Shown: positions 50,483 through 59,685 of the stretch, piece after piece
Position numbering within the stretch: the stretch's first letter is position 1
Layout: the number at the start of each line of letters is the position of its first letter
Origin: Paludibacteraceae bacterium
GTDB taxonomy: Bacteria > Bacteroidota > Bacteroidia > Bacteroidales > Paludibacteraceae
Assembly: GCA_017451525.1 (NCBI GenBank)
Contig: JAFTOD010000001.1
Location: forward strand, 310,001-374,000
DNA length: 64,000 nt
Direction: 5' to 3'
The notes under the pieces: generated by a model
What the model was told of the DNA's origin: nothing
The model's input: only the letters and a program-made list of their open reading frames with translations
Database searches by the model: none
Made by a program: the position numbers and the translations under genes

Positions 50483-51453
50483 ATATCAATGATGAGATAT
50501 TGAAATTGAATTGGCATCGTGAGCCATACGGGCTATATGCTCCTATAGCCTATACGATGGCTGCAGGTGGTAAGCGCGTTCGCCCACAGTTGGCAATGAT
50601 AGCATGCGGTATCTTTGGTGGCAAAGAAGATGAGGTGGCTCCAGCAGCTATGGCACTGGAGGTGTTTCATAATTTCACATTGCTGCATGATGACGTAATG
50701 GACAAAGCCGAAGTGCGTAGAGGAAGACCAACAGTACATATTCAATGGAACGAAAATACCGCCATCCTCTCAGGCGACCAGATGATGATAGAGGCATACA
50801 AGTTACTCTCTGAGGTGCCAGCAGAGAAACTACCTAAAGTGTTGCGACTATTTAACAAAATGGCTACAGAGATTTGCGAAGGACAGCAATACGATGTGGA
50901 TTTTGAGAGCCAAGATGATGTTTCCATAGAAGCCTACCTGCATATGATTCGACTGAAGACTTCGGTGCTGCTGGCAACTGCATTGCAGATAGGTGCCTAC
51001 ATAGCTGAAGCCAATGAGCAGCAACAAGAAGCGCTGTACCAATTTGGTATCAATATAGGATTGGCGTTCCAAATACAAGATGATATTCTTGATGTTTGGG
51101 GCGACCCTGCTACATTTGGGAAAGCGGTAGGTGGTGACATTAGTTGCAACAAGAAGACTTTTGTGTATCTGGAAGCAATGAGGCAATTAGGCAATGAGGC
51201 GATGAGGCAAGAGGCGATGAGGCAAGAGGCGATAGCACTAAAGGAATGGTATAGCCAAGTGCTTGATGATAATACAGAGAAGATAGCAGCAGTCAAGAGC
51301 CTGTTTGAGCAACTGAACGTGCGCTCAGCGTGTGAAGCCGTGGTAGAAGACTATACTCAAAAAGCCCTACAGATATTGAGCGGTCTGCCTCAAAATGCGG
51401 CTACGGAACAACTACGCCAACTGGCCAACAAACTCAATACCCGAAAAGATTAA
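50479..51453 (+). CDS. Short-chain polyprenyl diphosphate synthase (FPP/GGPP type)
   Basis: Condenses isopentenyl diphosphate onto allylic primers. The 324 residues contain the first aspartate-rich motif DDVMD (71-75) with RRGRPTVH and the second DDILD (201-205). The residue five before the first motif is F66, an aromatic that limits chain length, as in IspA-type enzymes. A stretch of repeats (MRQLGNEAMRQEAMRQEAM, DNA 51181-51233) is inserted after the second motif and comes from tandem gaggcgatgaggcaa units. The enzyme should feed the long-chain synthase at 54344. Confidence 0.88.
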   Translation: MNINDEILKLNWHREPYGLYAPIAYTMAAGGKRVRPQLAMIACGIFGGKEDEVAPAAMALEVFHNFTLLHDDVMDKAEVRRGRPTVHIQWNENTAILSGDQMMIEAYKLLSEVPAEKLPKVLRLFNKMATEICEGQQYDVDFESQDDVSIEAYLHMIRLKTSVLLATALQIGAYIAEANEQQQEALYQFGINIGLAFQIQDDILDVWGDPATFGKAVGGDISCNKKTFVYLEAMRQLGNEAMRQEAMRQEAIALKEWYSQVLDDNTEKIAAVKSLFEQLNVRSACEAVVEDYTQKALQILSGLPQNAATEQLRQLANKLNTRKD

Positions 51454-51502
51454 CACCTTTGAAACTCATAAAAACATTGAAACTTTTTTAACCTCATAAT
51501 AT

Positions 51503-52258
51503 ATGCCTTATCGTCGATTACCAAAAACAGACCAAGCACGTCTGCGTGCCTTGCAACGAGCTGTACAACAAGCAGGTAATGCTGCGTACAATGATCAAGC
51601 CATCAATTATCGTACTATCACGGAAGCGCAACGATTCTTGATGCAGTTTGAGAATCAAGTGGCGCAATACCATGCTAATTTTGATAGCAAGGTGACAGCA
51701 AACAAGCAATATCGCCACCGCGTACGCAATGCGCGCATGTACATATCTCATTTTATACAAGTATTGAACTTGGCAGTGATTCGTGGTGAGATTAAACGTA
51801 GCCAAAAAGAGTTGTATAAACTTGACCCAAAAAGCGATTCATTACCAGACTTGAGTTCAGAAGAGGGCTTGATGGAATGGGGGCAAAATATTATTGATGG
51901 CGAAAACCAACGTACTGCTGCTGGTGGATTTGCTATCTATAATCCAACCATCAACAAGGTGAAAGTGCATTACGAGATGTTCAAAGAGGATTATACGAGC
52001 CATCAATTGCACAAACGTACCCATAGTCGTGTGTTTGAAGATACCGAGACGCTTCGCAAACAAGCAGATGAGATTATCTTGGATATGTGGGATCAGATAG
52101 AAGCCTTTTACAAGGATGAGTTGCCTTATGCCAAATTGCAAAAATGCCAGGCATACGGAATGATATATTACTATCGTACAGGTGAAGCAAAACTCACTCC
52201 ACAAACCGACCAACAGATTATAGCACAACGTGCACAGCAAACCAAGTTGGAGTGGTGA
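51503..52258 (+). CDS. Conserved hypothetical protein
   Basis: A 251-residue soluble, mostly helical and basic protein; no named family recognised. It begins MPYRRLPKTDQARLRALQRA and has a long helical region (about 30-110), a middle SEEGLMEWGQNIIDGENQRT and an end rich in Q and K (QQIIAQRAQQTKLEW). It is preceded by the word cttttttaacctcataata, which also precedes tnaA. The start is the first ATG after it. It seems co-transcribed with the prenyl synthase or transcribed alone; the following terminator is shared with the convergent gene. Confidence 0.7.
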   Translation: MPYRRLPKTDQARLRALQRAVQQAGNAAYNDQAINYRTITEAQRFLMQFENQVAQYHANFDSKVTANKQYRHRVRNARMYISHFIQVLNLAVIRGEIKRSQKELYKLDPKSDSLPDLSSEEGLMEWGQNIIDGENQRTAAGGFAIYNPTINKVKVHYEMFKEDYTSHQLHKRTHSRVFEDTETLRKQADEIILDMWDQIEAFYKDELPYAKLQKCQAYGMIYYYRTGEAKLTPQTDQQIIAQRAQQTKLEW

Positions 52259-52263
52259 CAAAT

Positions 52264-52296
52264 AAAAAACGGGATTGAAACTCAATCCCGTTTTAT
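52264..52296. terminator. Bidirectional terminator containing a stop codon
   Basis: AAAACGGGATTG/CAATCCCGTTTT. Read on the minus strand, its right arm is the last codons and TGA (52284-52282) of the cyclo-ligase gene, so the CDS end forms half of the hairpin. Confidence 0.85.
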
Positions 52297-52899
52297 TTTG
52301 ATAATACCTTTGGTAGGAGAAATGACATAATTCATGTGCTTGTCGAAGAGGTTAGTAGGTACTTTATCCACTATTTGAAAATCGTATCCTACTCCCACCA
52401 GTAGCGATTGGGATTTGGTGGCAGAGATAAATCGGTCGTAATATCCTCCACCACGCCCAAGACGATTGCCCTTGGCATCGAATGCTAAACCTGGTACAAT
52501 CGTCAAATCGATTTTCCCTGCGTAAGGTGCAGTCGTAGGTTCTGGAATGTTGTATTTGCCTCGATGCATTTTCTCGTTGCCTTCATAAGGACATGCAGTC
52601 ATGCCACGACGATGAACGACTGGAAAAAGAAATGTTTTAGTACTCTTGTATTTTTTTATCAGCGAAAGTACATCTATTTCGTTGCGCGTAGGATAGTAAA
52701 TCAACACCGTTTTGGCAGTTTGAAAAGCAGGCAATTGCTCTACGAGAGCTACTACCTTATCAGAATTTTCACGCACCATTTCCTGTGTTAGTATGCGACG
52801 CTTTTGCGATAGCAACTCACGCATTTTTCTTTTCGCCTGTTGTCTGCGACGACTGGGAAGAAGCTTTAAAAAGTCTAAAATATTCGATTCGAAAAGCAT
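52282..52899 (-). CDS. 5-Formyltetrahydrofolate cyclo-ligase
   Basis: Converts 5-formyl-THF to 5,10-methenyl-THF with ATP. The 205 residues contain KRKMRELLSQKRR, YPTRNEIDVLSLI, FPVV, LTIVPGLAFDAKGNRLGRGGGYYDRF (in part) and YDFQIVDKVPTNLFDKHM, the usual family motifs. The frame is open to 52971, but the promoter box CAAAAGTA (TACTTTTG on the minus strand) covers 52919-52926; the first ATG after it is at 52899. A second possible start is MRELLSQKRR at 52824, closer to typical length. Confidence 0.9.
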   Translation of the reverse strand: MLFESNILDFLKLLPSRRRQQAKRKMRELLSQKRRILTQEMVRENSDKVVALVEQLPAFQTAKTVLIYYPTRNEIDVLSLIKKYKSTKTFLFPVVHRRGMTACPYEGNEKMHRGKYNIPEPTTAPYAGKIDLTIVPGLAFDAKGNRLGRGGGYYDRFISATKSQSLLVGVGYDFQIVDKVPTNLFDKHMNYVISPTKGIIKIKRD

Positions 52900-52918
52900 A
52901 ATTCTACAAAAAATCATA

Positions 52919-52926
52919 CAAAAGTA
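52919..52926 (-). promoter_or_regulatory. -7 box of the cyclo-ligase gene
   Basis: TACTTTTG on the minus strand (52926-52919); it is back-to-back with the + strand promoter of the next gene. Confidence 0.6.
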
Positions 52927-52934
52927 CAACTTTT

Positions 52935-52966
52935 TTTGCACGTGTGCAAAAAAAGCAGTATCTTTG
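52935..52966 (+). promoter_or_regulatory. Promoter of the DUF6242 gene
   Basis: TTTG (52935-52938), 20 bases, TATCTTTG (52959-52966); ATG 18 bases downstream. Confidence 0.75.
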
Positions 52967-52983
52967 TGCAAAATTTTGTGATT

Positions 52984-54333
52984 ATGCGGTATTTTATCCC
53001 AATATTAGTTCTATTGTCCGTGGTTTTAGTGGGTTGTAACGAAGAAGAGACCACTACCACCTCTTCTGAAGCGCGTGTGAACACGTTTACATTCCATAAA
53101 GACACTATTAATCCAGGATTGATAGAAGCTACATATAAGATTGAACATAGTGGCGATACTGGTCTAATCTATAATAAAGATTCTTTGCGCTTTGGTACGC
53201 GCTTAGATAGTGTGGTGCCATATGTAACCTATAAAGCCACACCTGGTAAAGCAGAGTTTATTCTCCCAGATACAACAGTAATTAGCACAGGGAGCGATAC
53301 CATGAATTTTGCACAAGATCCAATCTATCTACATGTTACGTCATCTAACTTGGAAAATGAACAATGGTATCGTATTAGTTTGACGGTACACCAAGTGGAT
53401 CCAGACCTATATGTTTGGTCACAATTGACAGAACAAATCTTTGCCCCACAAAACTGTGAAACCAAAGCAGTGTGGTTGAATGGTCAGTTGGTATTGTTCG
53501 TAAATAATGGTTTCTCTACCGCCATTTATCGCTCTTTGGATGGAATAAAATGGACTGTAGAAGAAGCTCCTATAGGATTGCCAACTCCATGCTACGTGCG
53601 TGAAATCATGGAGTACGATGATGTGTTGTACTATATTGCAGATGACAAACTATATCAGTCGCGAGACCAGATCAATTGGACTTCTACTGATTATACTGCG
53701 GCAGAATTCTCACCTATCACGATGCTGATGCCCTTTAACAATCAAGCATGGTGCATTGTGAAAGATCGTGAGCAACACGCTATGCATTTGGCCACGGTGA
53801 ACGATACATTGATAGAAGTTGTAACCGAAGTAGAAGGATTGGTTAATGGAGCATTACCAGACCACTTCCCTATTAGCGATTTTGCGGCGCTGACCTTTGA
53901 CAGCAGTAGCGAGCGTCCACGTGCAATGGTGGTGGGAGGTCGTGCTGAGAACGGCAATGCAGTTAATACACGTTGGAATTTTGAGTATGCGACTAACGGT
54001 GGTTACCGCATGAAAGATTTCTCAATTGAACAACCTCAGTTCAATTCACTAACAGGTATTTCTGTAATACAATATGACGGACATTTGATGATGTTCGGAG
54101 GCATTGACAATGATCAGATATGGCGTAGTAATATGCTGCTATCTGATGATGAGGGTATGAATTGGTACGTGCCTGATACAGCACATAACAAATTGCCAGA
54201 TAGTTATCATACGCGTCAGAAACAGAGTGTAGTGGTGGATGATAAGAATCGTATCTTCATCATTGGTGGTCAAAGTCAAACGCAGACTTTCAGCGATGTC
54301 TATCGTGGATACTTAAACTCTATCAACTGGTAA
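52984..54333 (+). CDS. DUF6242-like surface lipoprotein
   Basis: A 449-residue lipoprotein. The signal ends LVGCNEEE: lipobox plus acidic residues, the surface-export pattern. The N-terminal domain (about 25-145) is a DUF6242-type sandwich, the rest a kelch-like propeller (VWLNGQLVLFVNNGFSTAIY, LYQSRDQINWTSTDY, LMMFGGIDNDQIWRSNML, IFIIGGQSQTQTFSD). Function unknown. The start at 52984 is preferred over the open frame at 52936 since that includes the promoter. It is followed 11 bases later by a prenyl synthase gene. Confidence 0.8.
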   Translation: MRYFIPILVLLSVVLVGCNEEETTTTSSEARVNTFTFHKDTINPGLIEATYKIEHSGDTGLIYNKDSLRFGTRLDSVVPYVTYKATPGKAEFILPDTTVISTGSDTMNFAQDPIYLHVTSSNLENEQWYRISLTVHQVDPDLYVWSQLTEQIFAPQNCETKAVWLNGQLVLFVNNGFSTAIYRSLDGIKWTVEEAPIGLPTPCYVREIMEYDDVLYYIADDKLYQSRDQINWTSTDYTAAEFSPITMLMPFNNQAWCIVKDREQHAMHLATVNDTLIEVVTEVEGLVNGALPDHFPISDFAALTFDSSSERPRAMVVGGRAENGNAVNTRWNFEYATNGGYRMKDFSIEQPQFNSLTGISVIQYDGHLMMFGGIDNDQIWRSNMLLSDDEGMNWYVPDTAHNKLPDSYHTRQKQSVVVDDKNRIFIIGGQSQTQTFSDVYRGYLNSINW

Positions 54334-54343
54334 TGGATATTAG

Positions 54344-55327
54344 ATGAAAGAGTTACGACAATCCATACAATCAGAATTTGTACAGTTTGAGCAAGCATTT
54401 GCTGCTTCTCTGAAAACGGACTATGCAGTGCTTAATCATGTGTTGGATTATATCCACACACGTAGGGGCAAGCAATTACGTCCTATATTAGTATTGCTTT
54501 CAGCGGCAATATGTAAGGGTGTAACCGACAAGACCATACAATCGGCTGTCGCATTGGAATTGCTACACACAGCGTCGCTCGTGCATGATGATGTGGTGGA
54601 TAATTCACCTATGCGACGTGGCACCAAGTCAATTCATGAGCAATGGAGCAATAAGGTGGCAGTGCTGACAGGCGATTTTATCTTAGCCAAAGTTATTGGT
54701 TTGCTTTCCGATATTCGCAATACCTCTATTTTGAACATCGTATCCCAAGTGGGTGCGGCATTGTCGTCTGGCGAATTGATACAATTGCATGATGGCGAGT
54801 CCATGTGGATTAGCGAAGAACAATATCTACAAGTTATTCAACACAAGACTGCGTGTCTGTTTGCAGCATGTAGCGAAGTTGGTGCTGTGAGTTCGGGCGC
54901 TACGGCTCGCCAAGCACATGCGCTGAAGCAATATGGAATGTACTTGGGAATGTGTTTTCAATTGAAAGATGATGTGTTTGATTTTTCGGATATTGAGGAT
55001 TTAGGCAAACCAACTATGAATGATATCCGTGATGGTAAAGCCACCTTACCTATTATCAAATCACTACAACGTGCTACTAAGGAAGAGGCAAATCAAATAA
55101 AAGAATTAGCCGAGGCATTGACCAATAAGTCGCCGCATATTGATGTGTTTGAAGCGGAGCAGGAGATTCGTTCGTTTGTCTTGCGTTACGATGGTACGCG
55201 ATATGCTCATCAGTTGATGGAAAAATATCGCAAGAAAGCCACGGATGTGCTCCGTGTTTTTCCAGACAATAAATATAAGGAATGTTTGTTGTCGCTGCTG
55301 AACTATGCAATCAACCGAATGCACTAA
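54344..55327 (+). CDS. Long-chain polyprenyl diphosphate synthase (IspB-like)
   Basis: Makes the isoprenoid side chain of menaquinone. The 327 residues contain DDVVD (with MRRGTKSIH) and DDVFD as aspartate-rich motifs, RGKQLRPILVLLSA near the start and GKATLPIIKSL late. The residue five before the first motif is alanine (TASLVHDD), a small side chain that allows long products, in contrast to the phenylalanine of the enzyme at 50479. Octaprenyl or similar length is likely; the exact length is not readable from sequence. Confidence 0.88.
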   Translation: MKELRQSIQSEFVQFEQAFAASLKTDYAVLNHVLDYIHTRRGKQLRPILVLLSAAICKGVTDKTIQSAVALELLHTASLVHDDVVDNSPMRRGTKSIHEQWSNKVAVLTGDFILAKVIGLLSDIRNTSILNIVSQVGAALSSGELIQLHDGESMWISEEQYLQVIQHKTACLFAACSEVGAVSSGATARQAHALKQYGMYLGMCFQLKDDVFDFSDIEDLGKPTMNDIRDGKATLPIIKSLQRATKEEANQIKELAEALTNKSPHIDVFEAEQEIRSFVLRYDGTRYAHQLMEKYRKKATDVLRVFPDNKYKECLLSLLNYAINRMH

Positions 55328-55369
55328 TCCTCAAACTACTTCTCCTTTTGAAGAGGTAGTAGGGATAGG

Positions 55370-56038
55370 TTATTTTCTTCCAAAATCAGCGGGTATCTCG
55401 CCCCATTTTTCGGTTTCCCACTTATAAATAGGTGTGCTCCACGTATTCTCGTGCAGCCACTTCTCCGCAGCACGTACTGCTAATAATAGATCTTGATTCT
55501 TGGTATTCCACTCAATTTTGGTTTTGCATTGTTTTTGGCGTACCCACGCAATAGCTGTCTTGCTATCGGAGTATAGTGCCCAATCCAGTTTTTCTCTTTT
55601 TAAGTATGCCAGTCCCAATACAATAGCCAGAAACTCACCTATATTATTCGTACCGCTTACATATGGTCCACGATGAAAGACTTGTCTACCCGTATCTGCT
55701 ACCACACCACGCAACTCCATCAGTCCAGGGTTGCCAGAACACGCAGCATCTACTGCGAGAGAAGGAAATTTAGGAGATAGATCGCTTCGCTGTAGATCGG
55801 CACAGAGTGCCTGTAGATCGCTCGCGCTGCTCGCTGTAGCTCGTTTCGCTGTTAGATTTCGGGTGATGTAATCTTCAGGATTGGCGGCGAAGGCTTGCTC
55901 GGCTTCAGCGCGAGTGGCAAAACCTTTGTATTTGGCAGCGACTCCTTTTACTTGGGCTTCGCAGGCAGCCCACGAGTCGTAGATTCCCGCCTCGCGTCCT
56001 TGCCAAACTACATAAAATTTCGCTTTTTGTTTTGCCAT
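55370..56038 (-). CDS. rnhA: Ribonuclease HI with N-terminal viroplasmin domain
   Basis: Degrades RNA in RNA-DNA hybrids. The 222 residues start with a viroplasmin/caulimovirus-type domain (KFYVVWQGREAGIYDSWA, KGFATRAEAEQAF; about 6-52) and continue with an RNase H domain containing VDAACSGNPG (Asp), NNIGEFLAIVLGL (Glu) and ALYSDSKTAIAWV (Asp). Between them, residues about 61-90 (DNA 55769-55858) are an insertion of palindromic words (TAKRATASSASDLQALCADL) like that in the VapE gene. Convergent with the prenyl synthase gene. Confidence 0.9.
   Translation of the reverse strand: MAKQKAKFYVVWQGREAGIYDSWAACEAQVKGVAAKYKGFATRAEAEQAFAANPEDYITRNLTAKRATASSASDLQALCADLQRSDLSPKFPSLAVDAACSGNPGLMELRGVVADTGRQVFHRGPYVSGTNNIGEFLAIVLGLAYLKREKLDWALYSDSKTAIAWVRQKQCKTKIEWNTKNQDLLLAVRAAEKWLHENTWSTPIYKWETEKWGEIPADFGRK
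55769..55858. repeat. Modular palindrome array inserted in the RNase H gene
   Basis: The word tgtagatcg alternates with GCTTCGC, GGCACAGAGTGCC, GCTCGCGCTGCTCGC and GTTTCGCT. Same words as in 35660-35858. Confidence 0.7.
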
Positions 56039-56085
56039 AAAGAGTGTGGTACAGTGTAGTATAGTATGGTGTAGAATTGTTTTGT

Positions 56086-56155
56086 AGTCTCATCGGGAAT
56101 CGAACCCGAATCTAAGTCTTAGGAGGACCTTATTCTATCCATTGAACTATGAGAC
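56086..56155 (-). tRNA. tRNA-Arg (anticodon CCT)
   Basis: Acceptor GTCTCAT/ATGAGAC, D arm with AATGGATAGAAT, anticodon stem-loop AGGTC-CTCCTAA-GACTT, T arm GGGTTCGATTCCC. Upstream of rnhA on the same strand. Confidence 0.9.
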
Positions 56156-56185
56156 CTAAAATCGGCTGCAAAGTTAGTTGTTTTT

Positions 56186-56216
56186 TTTGATATATGCAAA
56201 AAAAGTTGTACCTTTG
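56186..56216 (+). promoter_or_regulatory. Promoter of the OmpA/PD40 gene pair
   Basis: TTTG (56186-56189), 19 bases, TACCTTTG (56209-56216). Confidence 0.75.
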
Positions 56217-56236
56217 CACAAATAAAAAGAATTGAG

Positions 56237-58114
56237 ATGAAAAAAGTTATGGCATTGTTGCTGACCCTATCACTGTTTGGTGTAGGGTATGGACAAATCA
56301 TTCAAGCTAATTACAAGTCGCCATTATCCGATTTGCAAAAGCAAGGTTGGCAAATACACTCACATAGTTTGTCGTTTGATGAACAAACAGTAATCTTCTC
56401 GGCGAGAGCACCACAGCAGACACATTATGACTTGTACACGGCGAGGAAGAATGCTAAAGTATGGGAACATGTCACTGCGCTGACAGCACTGAATACGCCT
56501 GCCGATGAGTTGTATCCAACACTCTCCAGTAGCGAACAAGACATAATGTTTGTTAGACGTACTGTAGAAGTTGGTAAAGGAAAGAAGCCCCAAGAGCTGT
56601 TCTACCTCATGTGTTCTAACAAAGCGAGTGCGCAATGGTCGATGCCTGAAGTTGTGATTATTTCGTGTGGCCATGACATCTCGCCCGTCTTGCTACCTGA
56701 TAATAAAACTGTAATTTTTGCCTCCAGTCGGACAGCAGATAATAAAAAGGATAATAATTTTGCACTGTTCTATACCCAGCGAATTGACCAACGCAATTGG
56801 TATGATCCCATGCTGATATTGGCACCAGAAAACAAAAATGAGCATTATTATGCTCCATACCTAAAGCATTTTGTGCGGCAAGGTAATGTGTGCAATGTTA
56901 CAATTGGTTATACACATCAAATTTGTAACAATCGGGATACTTCTTATATCGCAGAGCAATTGGTATTGCCAGAACAATTCCATCCACAACCTATTCTAAC
57001 ATTAGAAGGTAGAATTCGAGATGTGAAGACCAAGCGTATAGCGCCTGCACACATCAATGTGTTTCATGCTATTAGTTTCAAACCTTTGGCACAAATTCAA
57101 AGTGGTTATTTGGGGACATATAAACTGGCACTGCCTGCAGGAATACCATATTTTGTTGATATAACAGGAGAGAATTATTCGCATCACTATTGTGAATACG
57201 ATTGTACTCAATTAAAGGCAGATACTACAATAAAAGCGAATATAGAATTAGACAATCAATTAAATATTCGCATCAATGCTTATGATAGTGATATATTATT
57301 ACCAATATCACCTGATAGTATTTTACTGAATGGACAAGCAATCAAGAGAGCTACCTATCAAACGGATATTGAACTGAATATAGGTGGGGTTTATGATATT
57401 ACATACAAGAAAAAGGGATATGAAGATACCACCCTGCATATTAACACTCAAAATAGTATTTTACTCACACGGTCGGAATTAGACATTGAAATGTTACCAT
57501 GCAAAAACCAAGTGACTATTCGAGTTGTTGATGCAGACAGTTTATATCTTGTGCCTGCTGTGGTGGAGATACGTAATAAACACAAAGACGAGGTATTGAA
57601 AAACCTGAGCAATGATTCTTTGCACTATATCACCAGCGCAAGACAGGAAAACACATATCTCGTATATGTGCGTGCTAAAGGCTATATCTATAAAGATACA
57701 CTCATTCATATTCCCAACACAGCGGCAGAACTGACCTATACTATTCCTCTTTCTGCTTTACAGAAGGAAATGGTGTTGCAACTGCGTAATATCCAATTTG
57801 ATCATAATTCATCCGTATTGACACCATCATCGTACGCCGAATTAGATAAACTGGTTAAACTGATGCAAGATAATCCATCGATGCAGATAGAACTATCAGC
57901 ACACACCGACGATGTGGGTAGTGAGCAATATAACATGCGATTATCGCAACAGCGCGGTGAATCGGTGAGAAAATACCTCATCCGAAAGGGAGTTGTTGCC
58001 AAGCGTATTATTGCCAAAGGATATGGCAAAAACAAACCATTGGTACCCAATGATAGCGATGAGAATCGTGCTATCAATAGACGTGTAGAATTTACTATTA
58101 ATGAGATAGAATGA
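56237..58114 (+). CDS. OmpA-family protein with PD40 and carboxypeptidase-regulatory domains
   Basis: A 625-residue outer-membrane or periplasmic protein. The signal peptide ends GVGYG before QIIQ. The order is: PD40/WD40-like propeller repeats (about 45-190; SLSFDEQTVIFSARAPQ, ISPVLLPDNKTVIFASS), a carboxypeptidase-regulatory-like domain (about 255-340), a second beta region, and an OmpA peptidoglycan-binding domain (about 505-625) with FDHNSSVLTPSSYAELDKL, AHTDDVGSEQYNMRLSQQR and ENRAINRRVEF. This arrangement recalls PorE of the type IX system, though it lacks a lipobox and the TPR part. Coupled by a four-base overlap to the next gene. Confidence 0.85.
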   Translation: MKKVMALLLTLSLFGVGYGQIIQANYKSPLSDLQKQGWQIHSHSLSFDEQTVIFSARAPQQTHYDLYTARKNAKVWEHVTALTALNTPADELYPTLSSSEQDIMFVRRTVEVGKGKKPQELFYLMCSNKASAQWSMPEVVIISCGHDISPVLLPDNKTVIFASSRTADNKKDNNFALFYTQRIDQRNWYDPMLILAPENKNEHYYAPYLKHFVRQGNVCNVTIGYTHQICNNRDTSYIAEQLVLPEQFHPQPILTLEGRIRDVKTKRIAPAHINVFHAISFKPLAQIQSGYLGTYKLALPAGIPYFVDITGENYSHHYCEYDCTQLKADTTIKANIELDNQLNIRINAYDSDILLPISPDSILLNGQAIKRATYQTDIELNIGGVYDITYKKKGYEDTTLHINTQNSILLTRSELDIEMLPCKNQVTIRVVDADSLYLVPAVVEIRNKHKDEVLKNLSNDSLHYITSARQENTYLVYVRAKGYIYKDTLIHIPNTAAELTYTIPLSALQKEMVLQLRNIQFDHNSSVLTPSSYAELDKLVKLMQDNPSMQIELSAHTDDVGSEQYNMRLSQQRGESVRKYLIRKGVVAKRIIAKGYGKNKPLVPNDSDENRAINRRVEFTINEIE

Positions 58115-59682
58115 TGAGAAATATTTTATTACGATATATCGCATGTGCTTTGATGTGCATGGTTATGACTTGCTTGTACGGACAAGAGAAATTTGATGAG
58201 CAATTGACTGCCATTACTCAAATGACTAAGGAGCAAGCTATCTACCAATTGGAGCAATACCAGTTGGCGCATCCTCAATTTGCTGGTGTGTATTACCATT
58301 TGGGAATACATAGCGAAGATTTGTTGGCTACTATACATCCGATTTTGAATTATGACTACCTTATCCGAGTTCTCTATAATGTAAGGGTGTATTATGGCAA
58401 TTGCATACACTATGCGCCAAATAGCAGTCTAAAGGAAGAGGATTTTGTAGGTATCCCTACACAGGGTAAGAAGATAGCATATGAGGATATTGTGCGATTT
58501 GCCCGTGAGAAACTGAATCGCGTAAAGCAAACTAAGACATTAGTAGATAACCTATATAATAACTACAATCGTATGGTGGAGCGTTATAGTGTATGTAGGC
58601 GTATGTTTACTGAATTTTGTGAACTCTATCCGAGTGAGAAACAAGCGCATTTGCGACTGCAACAGCAAGATGTTGCGCTTCTGAATCAATTGGCAATGCA
58701 GTTTGATTCGTTGCAGTTGGATATAAAGGCATTTGAGCATTCGTTGCAACAATATCCCATTGAAGGCTATCATCCTACTTTTATATATAATAAGATTCAA
58801 TTATATCGTTTGGATGGACTGACACAAACTAACTTTATGGAATCAGCCATTCCGCTTTGGAATTATGGCGAATTTGCAAAGCATTTTTTGACTAAACAAA
58901 GTGATGAATATGATACGTATTATCAAGCTATTAAACATGAATATAGATGCATTGATGATGCTATTCATAAAGTGAAGAATGGTGAGGAGCAAGCGATTAA
59001 GATAAATAAAATTCTCATGAATTATATCAACAAAATGGATTATGCGTCGTTTATGGTACCATTAACACAGATTCAACAAATGTGTGCAGAGTTGATTCAA
59101 TGCCATGCACAAGGTTTGTTTTTACCAAACGATAGCATTATACAAGACGATATAGAACTGGCATTGAATACGCTATATGAGAAATATCAAAAAAAGAAAA
59201 CAACTAGTGGTGCGTTCGACGTATTGCAATCAAGAGTAACTGATATTGAACTGGATAAATATAAACAGGTGCTTGGCTCTGATACTACTATTCAATCTAT
59301 TCTTGCTTTGGCACAGCAGCGATTGGAAATAGCTGATAGTATGTATAGCGAGATTTCCAAGCAGTTCTACAATGCGATAGATGAAACATTTGCACCTTTT
59401 GAACACTATCGTGATGCACTAACTGATATGGTGATTTTTGCTCACCAATTGCCACAGGAGGAGGCAGATATAATAAGTGTTCTTCCTATAGGGGAAAATT
59501 ACCTGTTGGTCTATGCAAATGGTGTATTCATTGTGATTAATCCACAATTGATACCTATTCATCAATTCGAATGTAAGCAGCATCTACCAATCAAAGCTGC
59601 ATATAAGATTAGTGGCAATAATATAGCATTGGTTAGTCCATCATATGTATTTTTTGTTGATCAGCAAGGAAAGGAGAAATAA
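58111..59682 (+). CDS. Exported protein of unknown function
   Basis: A 523-residue protein I do not recognise. The signal peptide (ILLRYIACALMCMVMTCLYG) precedes mature QEKF. The body is largely alpha-helical and probably TPR-like (KEQAIYQLEQYQLAHPQFAG, KQAHLRLQQQDVALLNQLAM), with repeated QL and Y residues; the last 60 residues are strand-rich (NYLLVYANGVFIVINPQL). Its start overlaps the OmpA gene stop, so the two are likely made together and may form an envelope complex. Confidence 0.65.
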   Translation: MMRNILLRYIACALMCMVMTCLYGQEKFDEQLTAITQMTKEQAIYQLEQYQLAHPQFAGVYYHLGIHSEDLLATIHPILNYDYLIRVLYNVRVYYGNCIHYAPNSSLKEEDFVGIPTQGKKIAYEDIVRFAREKLNRVKQTKTLVDNLYNNYNRMVERYSVCRRMFTEFCELYPSEKQAHLRLQQQDVALLNQLAMQFDSLQLDIKAFEHSLQQYPIEGYHPTFIYNKIQLYRLDGLTQTNFMESAIPLWNYGEFAKHFLTKQSDEYDTYYQAIKHEYRCIDDAIHKVKNGEEQAIKINKILMNYINKMDYASFMVPLTQIQQMCAELIQCHAQGLFLPNDSIIQDDIELALNTLYEKYQKKKTTSGAFDVLQSRVTDIELDKYKQVLGSDTTIQSILALAQQRLEIADSMYSEISKQFYNAIDETFAPFEHYRDALTDMVIFAHQLPQEEADIISVLPIGENYLLVYANGVFIVINPQLIPIHQFECKQHLPIKAAYKISGNNIALVSPSYVFFVDQQGKEK

Positions 59683-59685
59683 TTT

